DNA of 64,000 nucleotides from Arcticimaribacter sp002477625 (GCA_943846665.1 OX044358.1:930001-994000), one strand, 5' to 3'; shown: positions 1 through 9,165, counted from the stretch's first letter. The notes: generated from the letters alone by a model not told the origin. Translations and numbers: made by a program.

Positions 1-37
1 ATTTTTGCCTCTGAAACAAAATTAAAACCATTTTATT

Positions 38-271
38 ATGTCAGACATTTCATCAAGAGTTAAAGCTATAATTGTAGACAAATTAGGCGTTGACGAAAAC
101 GAAGTAGTTACTGAAGCAAGCTTTACGAATGATTTAGGCGCAGATTCTTTAGATACTGTAGAGCTTATTATGGAATTTGAAAAGGAATTTGATATCCAAA
201 TTCCAGATGATCAAGCAGAAAACATCGCTACTGTTGGTCAAGCTATTCAATACATCGAACAAGCTAGTTAA
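38..271 (+). CDS. acpP: Acyl carrier protein
   Basis: Small acidic carrier that holds growing acyl chains on a 4'-phosphopantetheine arm during type II fatty-acid synthesis in the cytoplasm. The 77-residue length is normal and the prosthetic-group site is the Ser of GADSLDTVEL at residue 37, preceded by the typical helix-1/loop region and followed by the acidic helix II. It lies 11 bp before fabF in the same orientation, the classic acpP-fabF pair, so the two are very probably co-transcribed. The window begins with ATTTTTG, which may be the tail of a TAnnTTTG promoter element cut by the window edge (inference). Identification is secure. Confidence 0.97.
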   Translation: MSDISSRVKAIIVDKLGVDENEVVTEASFTNDLGADSLDTVELIMEFEKEFDIQIPDDQAENIATVGQAIQYIEQAS

Positions 272-282
272 AACTAAAACTT

Positions 283-1533
283 ATGACTCCAAGACGAGTA
301 GTTGTTACCGGACTGGGGGCATTAACACCTATTGGAAACACCCTTCCTGAGTTTTGGGAAGGTCTTGTTTCTGGTAAAAGCGGTGCAGCCCCGATCACCT
401 ATTTCGACCCTTCAGAATTCAAAACAAAATTCGCGTGTGAATTAAAGAACTTTAATGTTCTTGACTTCATGGATCGCAAAGAAGCAAGAAAACAGGATCG
501 GTTTACGCAATATGCACTTGTAGCAACACAAGAAGCTGTTGAAGATGCTGCTTTACCCTTAGACACCCTCGACAAAGATCGTGTAGGTGTTATTTGGGGT
601 GCTGGGATTGGTGGACTAGAAACCTTTCAGAACGAGGTTTTGAATTTTGCTGAAAACGATAAAAAACCACGATTCAATCCGTTTTTTATTCCCAAAATGA
701 TCGCGGACATAGCTCCGGGATTAATTTCTATTAAATATGGATTTAGAGGACCAAACTTTGCAACTGTATCTGCATGTGCTTCATCAGCAAATGCCCTTAT
801 TGATGCGTTAAACTACATCCGACTAAACCATGCCGATATTATTGTTGCCGGCGGCTCAGAAGCTGGTGTTACCTATGCCGGAATTGGTGGTTTTAATGCC
901 ATGCATGCGCTGTCTACTCGTAACGATGACCCACAAACGGCTTCTCGTCCGTTCGATAAAAATCGAGATGGCTTTGTACTCGGAGAAGGTGCTGGTTCCC
1001 TTGTTCTAGAAGAATATGAACACGCCAAAGCCCGAGGTGCTAAAATTTATGCAGAACTTGTTGGAGGTGGTCTTTCAGCAGATGCTCATCACATGACCGC
1101 GCCACATCCGGAAGGAATTGGAGCTATTAATGTAATGAAAAACTGTTTGCGAGATGCTAACCTAAAACCTGAAGACGTTGATATAATCAACATGCACGGA
1201 ACCTCAACTGGACTTGGAGATATAGCTGAGTCTAAAGCAATCAAAAAAGTTTTTGGAGAACATGTGTATTCGATGAACATCAATTCGACTAAATCCATGA
1301 CGGGTCACTTACTCGGAGCAGCTGGAGCGATTGAAGCCATAGCCTCTATTATGAGTATTCAAAAAAATATTGTACCCCCTACCATTAATCACGAGACAGC
1401 TGATGAAGAAATAGATCCTAAGATCAATTTCACTTTTGGAAAAGCACAAGAAAGAGAGGTAAAGATTGCTTTATCCAATACTTTTGGGTTTGGTGGACAC
1501 AATGCTTGTGTGATATTCAAAGAAATTTCTTAA
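283..1533 (+). CDS. fabF: 3-oxoacyl-[acyl-carrier-protein] synthase II
   Basis: Condensing enzyme that elongates acyl-ACP with malonyl-ACP in fatty-acid synthesis. The 416-residue protein has the full thiolase-fold ketosynthase triad: nucleophilic Cys165 in SACASSANA, His305 in MHGTSTGLGD and His342 in STKSMTGHLLGAAGA. The C-terminal NTFGFGGHNA gating/glycine-rich motif is present. Length and motifs match FabF rather than FabB or FabH (Cys-His-His triad, no Asn). It sits 11 bp after acpP and 8 bp before the proposed rnc start, an arrangement common in Bacteroidetes. Confidence 0.97.
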   Translation: MTPRRVVVTGLGALTPIGNTLPEFWEGLVSGKSGAAPITYFDPSEFKTKFACELKNFNVLDFMDRKEARKQDRFTQYALVATQEAVEDAALPLDTLDKDRVGVIWGAGIGGLETFQNEVLNFAENDKKPRFNPFFIPKMIADIAPGLISIKYGFRGPNFATVSACASSANALIDALNYIRLNHADIIVAGGSEAGVTYAGIGGFNAMHALSTRNDDPQTASRPFDKNRDGFVLGEGAGSLVLEEYEHAKARGAKIYAELVGGGLSADAHHMTAPHPEGIGAINVMKNCLRDANLKPEDVDIINMHGTSTGLGDIAESKAIKKVFGEHVYSMNINSTKSMTGHLLGAAGAIEAIASIMSIQKNIVPPTINHETADEEIDPKINFTFGKAQEREVKIALSNTFGFGGHNACVIFKEIS

Positions 1534-1541
1534 TTTGGAAT

Positions 1542-2261
1542 GTGAAATTCATTCCAACAATATGGTCTAAAAAACCTGCAGACCATCTTCTTTTTGTAAG
1601 ACTAAAAAAAATATTGGGTTATACACCCAGTAACAAGGCTGTTTATAGGGCTGCGTTTACGCACCGCTCCATGAACATCAAGGATACAAAGGGCATTCCC
1701 TTGAACTTTGAACGCCTAGAGTATTTAGGAGATTCTATTCTAAGTACCATTGTTGCACGCTACCTATTCGAAGAACTGCCCAGTGCCAACGAAGGGGAAT
1801 TAACTCGAATGAAATCGAAAATAGTCAGTAGGGACAAACTCAATTTTATCGGTAAAGAAATGTGTCTTTTGGATCTTTTGGTTTGCAGCGGAAAAAAAGA
1901 TGGCTTTGGAGATGACATTTACGGGAACATCCTCGAGGCTCTCATCGGCGCAATATTCGTAGACAAAGGGTATGAAAAGTGTAAAAAAATTCTACATATT
2001 ATTTTCTTTAAACCCTATATCGAACTGAATACGCTTGAAAACGAAGTAGTTTCTTACAAAAGTTTACTAATTGAATGGAGTCAAAAAAACAAAGAAAATT
2101 TAGTTTTCGAAACAGAAGCTGACAGCGGTATGGATCCCAACATCAACTTTTATTGTAAAATAGTGCACAACGACAAAGTGTTGTCGAAATCGCGAGACAT
2201 CTCCAAGAAGAAATCCGAAGAAAGAGCTGCAAAAAAAGCGGTTCGGATTTTAAAGCTGTAG
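1542..2261 (+). CDS. rnc: Ribonuclease III
   Basis: Double-strand-specific endoribonuclease that processes rRNA precursors and structured mRNAs. The signature NFERLEYLGDSIL near residue 50 carries the catalytic metal ligands, a second acidic motif GNILEALIGAIFVDKG follows, and the C-terminal third is a double-stranded-RNA-binding domain ending in a lysine-rich helix. The start is uncertain: the reading frame is open back to a TTG at 1506 inside fabF, but the GTG at 1542 gives MKFIPTIWS, which resembles the hydrophobic N-terminus I expect for flavobacterial RNase III and leaves only 8 bp after the fabF stop. There is no ATG upstream of the conserved domain. Translation is probably coupled to fabF. 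Confidence 0.93.
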   Translation: MKFIPTIWSKKPADHLLFVRLKKILGYTPSNKAVYRAAFTHRSMNIKDTKGIPLNFERLEYLGDSILSTIVARYLFEELPSANEGELTRMKSKIVSRDKLNFIGKEMCLLDLLVCSGKKDGFGDDIYGNILEALIGAIFVDKGYEKCKKILHIIFFKPYIELNTLENEVVSYKSLLIEWSQKNKENLVFETEADSGMDPNINFYCKIVHNDKVLSKSRDISKKKSEERAAKKAVRILKL

Positions 2262-2315
2262 GCAAAACGATAACGTTTTTATCACAGTTTAACCTTCTAT
2301 TTACATGGATATTCA

Positions 2316-2343
2316 TTGGGTTTTCAGGAAATGATTATCTTTG
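2316..2343 (+). promoter_or_regulatory. Bacteroidetes-type promoter (TTG-N17-TATCTTTG)
   Basis: A TTG at 2316-2318 and TATCTTTG at 2336-2343 match the -33/-7 consensus of the Bacteroidetes primary sigma factor (TTG, about 17-21 bases, TAnnTTTG). The ATG of the next gene is at 2351, so the transcript would have almost no 5' leader. It would drive the IPExxxVDY gene and pyk. Confidence 0.65.
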
Positions 2344-2350
2344 CACGTTA

Positions 2351-2821
2351 ATGACCTACAAGAAACATCATCTCGGTAAATCTGTTGAAGAAGAATCTTT
2401 TTCATTAATTGCCATTCACACTTCGATAGAAGATTTTCAGTTGGCCTATTTTATCAATCAAAGTTGTGCTACTCAATTCAAAAGAGATCACAATCTTTAT
2501 TCCTCGCATTTGAAAAGAAATGTAAACGGAATGGTTTGGGAAAACAGTTGGGATGAAGAAACTTATTGGCATTTATTTCCCAATAAATATGTGAATGAAA
2601 AACGTTCGAGTGAACAACCTAGTTTACTGTTTGAAGAAAATTACTTCATTGAACAGTACCTCTTACCAGAGTTCAAACAGGTAACCTATTTTATTAAAAA
2701 ACCAGAAGACCCGACAAACAGTTTATTTGTAAAAAAAATTCAAGAGCTTCCAGAGGTGCAGATTGCTTATAGCATTGCTGAAAAAGCCATAAAATCAACC
2801 AAAAACATAATTTTTGACTAA
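2351..2821 (+). CDS. IPExxxVDY family protein
   Basis: A 156-residue cytoplasmic protein of unknown function belonging to a family found in Bacteroidetes between rnc and pyk. The family-defining motif appears near residue 107 as LPEFKQVTYFIK, a variant of IPExxxVDY in which Ile becomes Leu and Asp becomes Thr. No membrane segment or signal peptide is visible. The start follows a TAnnTTTG promoter by 7 bases. The stop overlaps the pyk start by one base (TAATG), so the two genes are translationally coupled. A role connected with pyruvate kinase has been suggested only by location; I cannot support it further. Confidence 0.8.
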   Translation: MTYKKHHLGKSVEEESFSLIAIHTSIEDFQLAYFINQSCATQFKRDHNLYSSHLKRNVNGMVWENSWDEETYWHLFPNKYVNEKRSSEQPSLLFEENYFIEQYLLPEFKQVTYFIKKPEDPTNSLFVKKIQELPEVQIAYSIAEKAIKSTKNIIFD

Positions 2822-4248
2822 TGCCATTACTTAAAAAAACAAAAATAGTTGCAACTCTAGGACCTGCATCGGAAAGCGAAGACGTTATCAGAAAAATGAT
2901 GCTCGCTGGAACCAATGTCTTTAGAATAAATTTTTCGCATGCAGATCATGATGATGTTGCAGTCCGCATCAAAATCATTAGAAAACTAAGCGACGAATTA
3001 AACCTTCACATCTCTATACTAGGCGATTTGCAAGGTCCAAAATTAAGAGTAGGTGTTATCGAAGAAGGTGCTGTGGTTCATCCGGGTGATCTTGTTGAAT
3101 TCAATACCGCTGCTCCTTTCGAAGGGGATGCGAAGTCTGCTTACATGACTTACCAACGTTTTCCTATGGATGTAAATCCTGGAGAACGCGTTTTGTTGGA
3201 TGATGGGAAATTGATTTTTGAAGTTGTTTCTACGGATCGAAAAGAAATTGTTACTGCCAAAGTAATTCAAGGTGGGCCATTCAAATCTAAAAAGGGAGTA
3301 AACCTTCCCAATACAAATGTGTCTCTTCCTGCTTTAACCGAAAAAGATATCGAAGATGCTGTTTTTGCTATTGAACAGCAAGTCGATTGGATAGCACTTT
3401 CTTTTGTTCGAAACAGTGAAGATTTAATTGAACTTCAAGACCTTATTAAAAAACATTCGGATTATAAGATCCCAATCATTGCTAAAATAGAAAAACCAGA
3501 AGCGATTGAAAATATAGATAAAATCATTGCTTATTGTGATGGTCTTATGGTAGCTCGTGGTGATCTAGGGGTAGAGGTTCCTGCTGCCGAGGTGCCTTTA
3601 ATTCAAAAGAATTTGGTGCTCAAAGCTAAACAAGCCCGTATTCCAGTAATCATTGCTACACAAATGATGGAGACCATGATCGACAGCTTGACCCCTACAA
3701 GAGCTGAAGTAAACGATGTTGCTAACTCGGTTATGGATGGTGCAGATGCTGTTATGCTCTCTGGAGAAACATCGGTCGGAGACTACCCGGTTCAGGTAAT
3801 TGAAACCATGACTTCGATTCTCAAAAGTGTTGAAGATTCTTCTTTAATCAATGTTCCACAAACTCCGCCCAACATTCGTACACCTCGTTTCATAACCAAA
3901 TCAGTATGTTACCACGCTGCTGTTATGGCCAATGAAATTAATGCTAAAGCGATCTGTACCCTCACCAATAGCGGCTACACAGCTTTTCAAATATCTGCTT
4001 GGAGGCCTTCAGCTGCAGTCTTGGTTTTCACTTCAAACAAACGCATTCTTCCTCAGCTCAATTTACTATGGGGTGTAAAAGCATTTTATTACGATCGCTT
4101 TGAGAGTACGGATAATACGGTTGAAGAAGTAAATAAAATAGTTGAAGCAGAAGGTTTTGTAAAGAAAGGGGATATGTTGATCAATCTAGCGGCAATGCCT
4201 ATTATAGACAAGGGTATGGTCAATACACTTCGAGTTTCTTTGATTTAA
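2821..4248 (+). CDS. pyk: Pyruvate kinase
   Basis: Converts phosphoenolpyruvate and ADP to pyruvate and ATP, the last step of glycolysis. The 475-residue protein opens with KKTKIVATLGPASES, has the B-domain segment around residues 70-165, the catalytic lysine region IIAKIEKPEAIENID, the substrate/metal motif MVARGDLGVEVP and the helix ATQMMETMIDS, followed by a C-terminal regulatory domain with ETSVGDYPVQ. All expected catalytic elements are present. Its start overlaps the preceding stop by one base. The stop overlaps the convergent dinB stop by four bases, leaving no room for an ordinary terminator. Confidence 0.97.
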   Translation: MPLLKKTKIVATLGPASESEDVIRKMMLAGTNVFRINFSHADHDDVAVRIKIIRKLSDELNLHISILGDLQGPKLRVGVIEEGAVVHPGDLVEFNTAAPFEGDAKSAYMTYQRFPMDVNPGERVLLDDGKLIFEVVSTDRKEIVTAKVIQGGPFKSKKGVNLPNTNVSLPALTEKDIEDAVFAIEQQVDWIALSFVRNSEDLIELQDLIKKHSDYKIPIIAKIEKPEAIENIDKIIAYCDGLMVARGDLGVEVPAAEVPLIQKNLVLKAKQARIPVIIATQMMETMIDSLTPTRAEVNDVANSVMDGADAVMLSGETSVGDYPVQVIETMTSILKSVEDSSLINVPQTPPNIRTPRFITKSVCYHAAVMANEINAKAICTLTNSGYTAFQISAWRPSAAVLVFTSNKRILPQLNLLWGVKAFYYDRFESTDNTVEEVNKIVEAEGFVKKGDMLINLAAMPIIDKGMVNTLRVSLI

Positions 4249-5348
4249 AAAGGCAAACTCAACTGTACCTCTATTTTTTCTTTTGGGTGTTCTTCGTTTT
4301 TCTTTTCTGAAGTATTGAGATTTGAAATTGTAATTCCCAAGAGGCGGACTGAGTTTTGTAGTTTTTCTTGATATAAAAGCTGCAGTGCATGCTCAACAAT
4401 CATGCTTTTATCTGAAATGAAAAAAGGGAGGGTTTTGCTTCGCGTTTGTTGTACAAAATCAGAGTACTTAATTTTAAGTGTGATGGTCTTTCCGGAGTGC
4501 TGATAACGCTGTATTCGTTTGTCCAGTTCTTCTGCTATGATTGTGATTTTATCAGACAGATATACTTCGCTGGTCAGGTTTTCATGAAAAGTGCGTTCTG
4601 CTCCGATTGACTTTGGAACACGAGAAGAGACAACTGGGCTGTTGTGAATTCCTCGAATCGCTTTAAAATAATAACGTCCAGATTTACCGAAATGTTCTGT
4701 CAGGAATGCTTCTGACTTTTGTTTTAAATCTGCTCCCATAAAAATTCCAAGGTGATACATTCGTTTGGCTGTAACTTTTCCAACTCCGTGAAACTTTCTT
4801 ATTTCCAAGGCTTCTAAAAAGGCAAGAACCTCCTCAGGTGGAACTGTTTTTTGACCATTGGGTTTGTTGAAATCACTGGCAATTTTAGCCACAAACTTAT
4901 TAATAGAAATCCCAGCCGAAGCATTTAGACCTGTAGATTCCAGAATACGTTCACGTATTTCAGTTGCTAAAACACTGGCAGAAAAAGCATTTTTTTTATT
5001 TTGGGTAACGTCCAAATAGGCCTCATCCAAAGAAAGGGGTTCGACTAAGTCCGTATATTCAAAAAAAATAGTTCGGATTTGAGTAGAAATCTCTTTGTAT
5101 CGTTCAAACCTGGGTTTTACAAAAATAAGATGGGGACAATTCCGTTTTGCCACTACTCCACTCATCGCACTGCGTACACCAAACTTCCGAGCTTCATAAC
5201 TTGCAGCTGCAACTACACCACGATCGCCTCCTCCACCTACAGCAATCGGCTTATTGCGTAGTTCAGGATTATCCAATTGCTCAACCGATGCATAAAAAGC
5301 ATCCATATCCACATGGATTATCTTTCGAATATGGTTTTCCTGATCCAT
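4245..5348 (-). CDS. dinB: DNA polymerase IV (Y-family)
   Basis: Error-prone translesion DNA polymerase. The 367-residue protein has the Y-family catalytic residues: Asp14 and Asp16 in HVDMDAFYASVEQ and the Asp108-Glu109 pair in SLDEAYLDV. The steric-gate tyrosine/phenylalanine region FYASVEQ and the helix-hairpin-helix region (KFHGVGKVTAKRM) are visible, then the little-finger domain. The last residues QLSLPF form a typical sliding-clamp-binding motif. It is convergent with pyk and divergent from the CYTH gene, which starts 43 bp away. I see no clear LexA-like operator in that short gap. Confidence 0.95.
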   Translation of the reverse strand: MDQENHIRKIIHVDMDAFYASVEQLDNPELRNKPIAVGGGGDRGVVAAASYEARKFGVRSAMSGVVAKRNCPHLIFVKPRFERYKEISTQIRTIFFEYTDLVEPLSLDEAYLDVTQNKKNAFSASVLATEIRERILESTGLNASAGISINKFVAKIASDFNKPNGQKTVPPEEVLAFLEALEIRKFHGVGKVTAKRMYHLGIFMGADLKQKSEAFLTEHFGKSGRYYFKAIRGIHNSPVVSSRVPKSIGAERTFHENLTSEVYLSDKITIIAEELDKRIQRYQHSGKTITLKIKYSDFVQQTRSKTLPFFISDKSMIVEHALQLLYQEKLQNSVRLLGITISNLNTSEKKNEEHPKEKIEVQLSLPF

Positions 5349-5391
5349 AGGCTAAATTACATATCTTTAATGGAATAAAAATAGGGAGGAA

Positions 5392-5847
5392 ATGATTGAA
5401 ATAGAACGAAAATTCTTAGTTAAATCAAGTGACTACAAAAAAGAAGCACATCAAAAAACAAAAATCGTTCAAGGGTATTTAACAAAAGATCCACATCGTA
5501 CGGTCCGTGTAAGAATTCGAGAAAATCAAGGGTTTTTGACTATTAAAGGGATTTCATCAGAAGACGGTCTGAGTCGTTTTGAGTGGGAAAAAGAAATTCC
5601 ATTAAAAGAAGCTCAAGAATTAATTGCACTATGTCTGCCAACAATTATTGAAAAAACAAGGTATGAAGTTACTTACAAAGGAGTATTGTTTGAAGTTGAT
5701 GAGTTTGAGGGATCCCATAACGGCTTGGTTCTAGCAGAAGTAGAACTAAATTCTTCTAAGGAGTTTTTTGAAATACCCAAATGGGTTGATAAAGAAGTTA
5801 CTGGAGATAAGAAGTATTATAATTCTTATTTATCCTATTCAGAATAA
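5392..5847 (+). CDS. CYTH domain protein (triphosphate tunnel metalloenzyme)
   Basis: A 151-residue protein of the CYTH superfamily, whose members hydrolyse inorganic or nucleoside triphosphates in an eight-stranded beta tunnel. The N-terminal ExExK motif is present as EIERKFLV (residues 3-10), followed by alternating charged strands: VRVRIRENQ, FLTIKG, RFEWEKEIP, KTRYEVTY, FEVDEFEG and LAEVEL. These Arg, Lys and Glu rows line the tunnel in characterised relatives. The upstream AGGGAGGA (5383-5390) is an unusually good Shine-Dalgarno for this genome and fixes the ATG. Its 3' end overlaps the convergent small HTH gene by nine bases. Substrate cannot be told from sequence. Confidence 0.87.
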   Translation: MIEIERKFLVKSSDYKKEAHQKTKIVQGYLTKDPHRTVRVRIRENQGFLTIKGISSEDGLSRFEWEKEIPLKEAQELIALCLPTIIEKTRYEVTYKGVLFEVDEFEGSHNGLVLAEVELNSSKEFFEIPKWVDKEVTGDKKYYNSYLSYSE

Positions 5848-6081
5848 AGAATTGAAAAAGGTATCCATGCGAACATCGTGGATATCAAGCACTCTTTTTA
5901 AGCTTTTTAAAGTACAGTTAGTTACTTTCTCCATCTTCCAATATTGAATGCGACTTATTTTATTGTCCCATGCAAAAACTTCATAACTTTTGTAACCTGC
6001 ATTTACCCTAAGCCTCTTCAATTCTTTTCCTATGTTCGCTTTTAAAGATTCAAACGCATCTGATGATTCGATCTTGCTCAT
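5839..6081 (-). CDS. Small XRE-like helix-turn-helix protein
   Basis: An 80-residue protein that reads as a single DNA-binding domain of the Cro/C1 (XRE) type: GKELKRLRVNAGYKSYEVFA would be helices 1 and 2, NKISRIQYWKMEKVTN the recognition region and LKSLKRVLDIHDVRMDTFF the closing helices. No other domain fits in this length. The upstream 100 bp (6082-6188) is AT-rich, and I see no clear partner such as a toxin gene beside it. Regulatory target unknown. The HTH call rests on pattern and spacing, not on a strong motif. Confidence 0.65.
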   Translation of the reverse strand: MSKIESSDAFESLKANIGKELKRLRVNAGYKSYEVFAWDNKISRIQYWKMEKVTNCTLKSLKRVLDIHDVRMDTFFNSLF

Positions 6082-6188
6082 TTAAATTGTGTTGGGGTGG
6101 TTAATTTAAAGCAAATAACACAATAACCTTCTGGATGATTTACGTAAAAAAATATGTTTATTAAAATTACAATAATTAAATATTGTCC

Positions 6189-6494
6189 TTACATTGAATA
6201 TACTCTCTCGACTAAACAGATTTCAACATCATAAGAAGCATACCATTCGTTAATTCCTTTATTCTGAGCGACTTGATGTTTGGTGTGTTTTTTCCATAAA
6301 AGAATATCCTCTATTGATTTCCAGTAACTTATGGTGATTCCTAATTCTTGCCTCACACTCTTAAATCCCAAAAAACCAGGTTGACTTTTTGCCAAATCAA
6401 ACATTTCTTGAGTAGTCTCCTCATATCCCACAGTACGGTCCTTAAGTTTAGAAGTGAAAATTACTGCATAATAAGGAGGTTTAGCTTTATTCAT
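6189..6494 (-). CDS. Antibiotic biosynthesis monooxygenase (ABM) family protein
   Basis: A 101-residue protein with the dimeric alpha/beta-barrel (ferredoxin-like) ABM fold pattern: strand YYAVIFTSKL, helix YEETTQEMFDLAKSQPGFLGFKSVRQELG, strand ITISYWKSIEDILLWKKHTKHQVAQNKG, and a final strand VEICLVERVY. Such proteins include quinol monooxygenases and haem-degrading enzymes, but many have no known activity. The SYWKSIEDIXXWKKHxxH pattern is typical of a flavobacterial subgroup annotated only as ABM. Its start overlaps the end of the upstream peptidase gene by eight bases, so the two form an operon. Confidence 0.75.
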   Translation of the reverse strand: MNKAKPPYYAVIFTSKLKDRTVGYEETTQEMFDLAKSQPGFLGFKSVRQELGITISYWKSIEDILLWKKHTKHQVAQNKGINEWYASYDVEICLVERVYSM

Positions 6495-7506
6495 TTTTAT
6501 AAATCTTCACATTCAATTCGCCTGAAGCATTCATATGGGCTCTATACATCCCGGGAGTATTGAATTCCATTGCAACATTTCCACACGAATCTAAAACAAC
6601 TACGCCTCCATCTCCACCTAAATCTTCTACCTTTTGAAGTACTATTTTAGAGGCTTCTTGGATGCTTAGATTTTTATACTCAACCAGAGCTGCAATATCA
6701 TGAGCAACTACAGAGCGAATAAAAAATTCGCCCCAACCGGTTGCAGATACGCCACAACTGGCATTATTAGCATAAGTCCCAGCACCAATAATTGGAGCAT
6801 CTCCAATACGATCCCATTTTTTATTGGTCATTCCACCCGTAGATGTTCCAGCTGCTAGGTTACCCTGCAAATCCAATGCAACACATCCTACAGTTCCAAT
6901 ACGTTGGTTTTTAAAATATTGTTCTTCTACAGCATTGAAACTAAGGTTTTGATTGGCTTCTTTTTCTTGCACTCGTTTCAAGGCGTCAAGACGTCGTTCC
7001 GTGATAAAATACGATTCGGGAACCGTATCGAGCCCCTGTTCGACTGCGAATTGATCTGCACCAGCTCCTGCTAGCATTACGTGAGGAGAATTATTCATAA
7101 CCTTAATTGCAGCACTAATTGGATTTTTGATGTGCTTTACCCCTGCTATTGCGCCTGCATCTAGGGTTTTTCCATCCATAAAAGAGGCGTCGAGTGCGAT
7201 GGATTCGTCAGCAGTAAGAACCGCTCCTTTTCCAGAATTGAAAAGAGGAGAATTTTCCATCACATGAATTGTTTGCTCAACTGCATCTTGGCTTGTTCCG
7301 CCGGCTTTAAGGATTGCATGTCCCGTTGCAACTGCTTCTGCCAATTTTTCACGATAAGCTTGCTCCATTTCAGTAGACATTTTCTCTTTAAGAATAGTTC
7401 CTGCTCCACCATGAATGACAATTCCAAAAGTGGGTTTTCGATTGTCTTTTACAGCAGTACAACCAACAACAAACAAAAGGACTAGTAAGCTTAAAAAATG
7501 TTTCAT
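6487..7506 (-). CDS. Isoaspartyl peptidase / L-asparaginase-like Ntn-hydrolase lipoprotein
   Basis: Ntn-hydrolase of the plant-type asparaginase family that removes isoaspartyl residues from peptides and can hydrolyse L-asparagine. The family N-terminus FGIVIHGGAGTI is at residues 27-38. The self-cleavage nucleophile is Thr205 in RIGTVGCVALD, and the substrate loop is GTSTGGMTNKKWDRIGDAPIIGAGTYA. A signal peptide with lipobox VVGC (Cys16) places it on an envelope membrane facing the periplasm, usual for the Bacteroidetes homologues. At 339 residues it is full length. First gene of a two-gene operon with the ABM protein. Confidence 0.92.
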   Translation of the reverse strand: MKHFLSLLVLLFVVGCTAVKDNRKPTFGIVIHGGAGTILKEKMSTEMEQAYREKLAEAVATGHAILKAGGTSQDAVEQTIHVMENSPLFNSGKGAVLTADESIALDASFMDGKTLDAGAIAGVKHIKNPISAAIKVMNNSPHVMLAGAGADQFAVEQGLDTVPESYFITERRLDALKRVQEKEANQNLSFNAVEEQYFKNQRIGTVGCVALDLQGNLAAGTSTGGMTNKKWDRIGDAPIIGAGTYANNASCGVSATGWGEFFIRSVVAHDIAALVEYKNLSIQEASKIVLQKVEDLGGDGGVVVLDSCGNVAMEFNTPGMYRAHMNASGELNVKIYKNE

Positions 7507-7626
7507 AAATGCTTTTCAGATTAATATAATTGAACTAATATAGAAAATCCTTTTATTATAAACATTATTGGTATTGATTTTAGAATAAGTTTTACATTTA
7601 GAGAATAATATTAAAACATTAAACCC

Positions 7627-9165
7627 ATGTCAGTAAGCATCGAAGCGCTATTAAAAAAATTAGATATAGTAAAGAGTCAGCCCGGTTGTTCAACTGGAAG
7701 TAACTGGTTTGCAAATGGTGATGTAATTTCGGCCGAATCTCCTGTTGATGGATCTAAATTAGGAACTGTTCATGCAGCATCCTTTGAAGATTATGAAAAA
7801 GTTTTACAAACTGCGGAAGAGGCTTTCATAAGTTTTAGAAAAATTCCAGCTCCTGTTCGTGGGGATATGGTGCGACAATTCGGGAACGCATTGCGAGATA
7901 AAAAAGAACTTTTGGGGCAGCTTGTTTCTTGGGAAATGGGAAAATCCCTCCAAGAGGGCTTAGGAGAAGTTCAAGAAATGATCGATATCTGCGATTTTGC
8001 TGTAGGTCTTTCAAGACAACTTCAAGGAACTACCATGCATTCTGAACGTCCAAATCATCGAATGTATGAGCAATATCACCCTTTAGGAATTGTAGGGGTC
8101 ATATCGGCCTTTAATTTCCCAGTAGCCGTCTGGGCGTGGAATACTGCCTTGGCTTGGATTTGTGGAGATGTTGCTGTTTGGAAACCCAGCGAAAAAACGC
8201 CCTTATGTTCAATTGCTTGTCAAAAGATAATTGGAACCATTTTGAAAGAAAATGATTTACCAGAAGGAATCTCCTGTTTATTAAACGGGGGAGCCGAAGT
8301 AGGTCAATGGCTTAGTGAAGACAGAAGAATTCCTTTGCTCTCAGCAACAGGATCTACTGCAATGGGTAAAAAAGTAGCTCAGAAAGTAGGGGCACGTCTT
8401 GGGAAATCTTTATTGGAATTGGGTGGAAACAATGCACTAATCATCAGTCCAAATGCTGATCTTAAGACAACTTTATTGGCAACTGTTTTTGGAGCCGTCG
8501 GAACTGCTGGGCAACGTTGTACCTCAACCAGAAGGCTTATTGTTCATGAATCGATCTTTGCTCAGGTAGAAGAAAAGCTTACAAATGCCTACAAGCAATT
8601 ACGCATTGGAAATCCACTAAATGCTGAAAACCATGTTGGACCACTAATCGACCAAGATGCAGTATCTCAATATGAAACTGCACTGAAAAACATCAGCCTC
8701 GAAGGAGGAGAATGGGTTGTTGAAGGAGGAACGCTCAGCGGAACAGGATACGAAAGTGGATGTTATGTTAAGCCTGCTATTGCAAAAGTATCGGTTGATA
8801 GCGCGATGGCGCAACAAGAAACCTTTGCACCGATCTTATATCTCATGAAATATTCAGAAAGCATTGAAAATGCAATTGATATTCAAAACGATGTAAATCA
8901 AGGGTTATCGTCTGCAATCATGACACAAAACCTACAAGAAGCTGAAACCTTTTTGGCACATTGGGGGAGCGATTGTGGAATCGCAAACGTTAATATTGGC
9001 ACCTCTGGAGCTGAAATTGGTGGCGCCTTTGGAGGGGAAAAAGATACAGGTGGTGGAAGAGAAAGCGGATCAGATGCATGGAAAGTATATATGAGAAGAC
9101 AAACCAATACCATTAATTATTCAGATGACTTACCCTTAGCACAGGGGATCAAATTCGATTTCTAA
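7627..9165 (+). CDS. Aldehyde dehydrogenase, ALDH7 / piperideine-6-carboxylate dehydrogenase type
   Basis: NAD(P)-dependent aldehyde dehydrogenase of 512 residues. The general base is Glu264 in LLELGGNNA and the nucleophile Cys298 in GQRCTSTRR. The nucleotide-binding segment includes AFNFPVAVWAWN and WKPSEKTPL. The NN after ELGG and the overall N-terminal pattern point to the ALDH7 group, whose members oxidise L-2-aminoadipate 6-semialdehyde in lysine degradation (family knowledge). Other lysine catabolic genes are not next to it, so the substrate is an inference. A weak promoter-like TACATTTA lies at 7593-7600. Confidence 0.88.
   Translation: MSVSIEALLKKLDIVKSQPGCSTGSNWFANGDVISAESPVDGSKLGTVHAASFEDYEKVLQTAEEAFISFRKIPAPVRGDMVRQFGNALRDKKELLGQLVSWEMGKSLQEGLGEVQEMIDICDFAVGLSRQLQGTTMHSERPNHRMYEQYHPLGIVGVISAFNFPVAVWAWNTALAWICGDVAVWKPSEKTPLCSIACQKIIGTILKENDLPEGISCLLNGGAEVGQWLSEDRRIPLLSATGSTAMGKKVAQKVGARLGKSLLELGGNNALIISPNADLKTTLLATVFGAVGTAGQRCTSTRRLIVHESIFAQVEEKLTNAYKQLRIGNPLNAENHVGPLIDQDAVSQYETALKNISLEGGEWVVEGGTLSGTGYESGCYVKPAIAKVSVDSAMAQQETFAPILYLMKYSESIENAIDIQNDVNQGLSSAIMTQNLQEAETFLAHWGSDCGIANVNIGTSGAEIGGAFGGEKDTGGGRESGSDAWKVYMRRQTNTINYSDDLPLAQGIKFDF

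Noticed and set aside
5839..6081. Small HTH protein as antitoxin of a toxin-antitoxin pair
   Set aside because: No adjacent small toxin gene is visible on either side.
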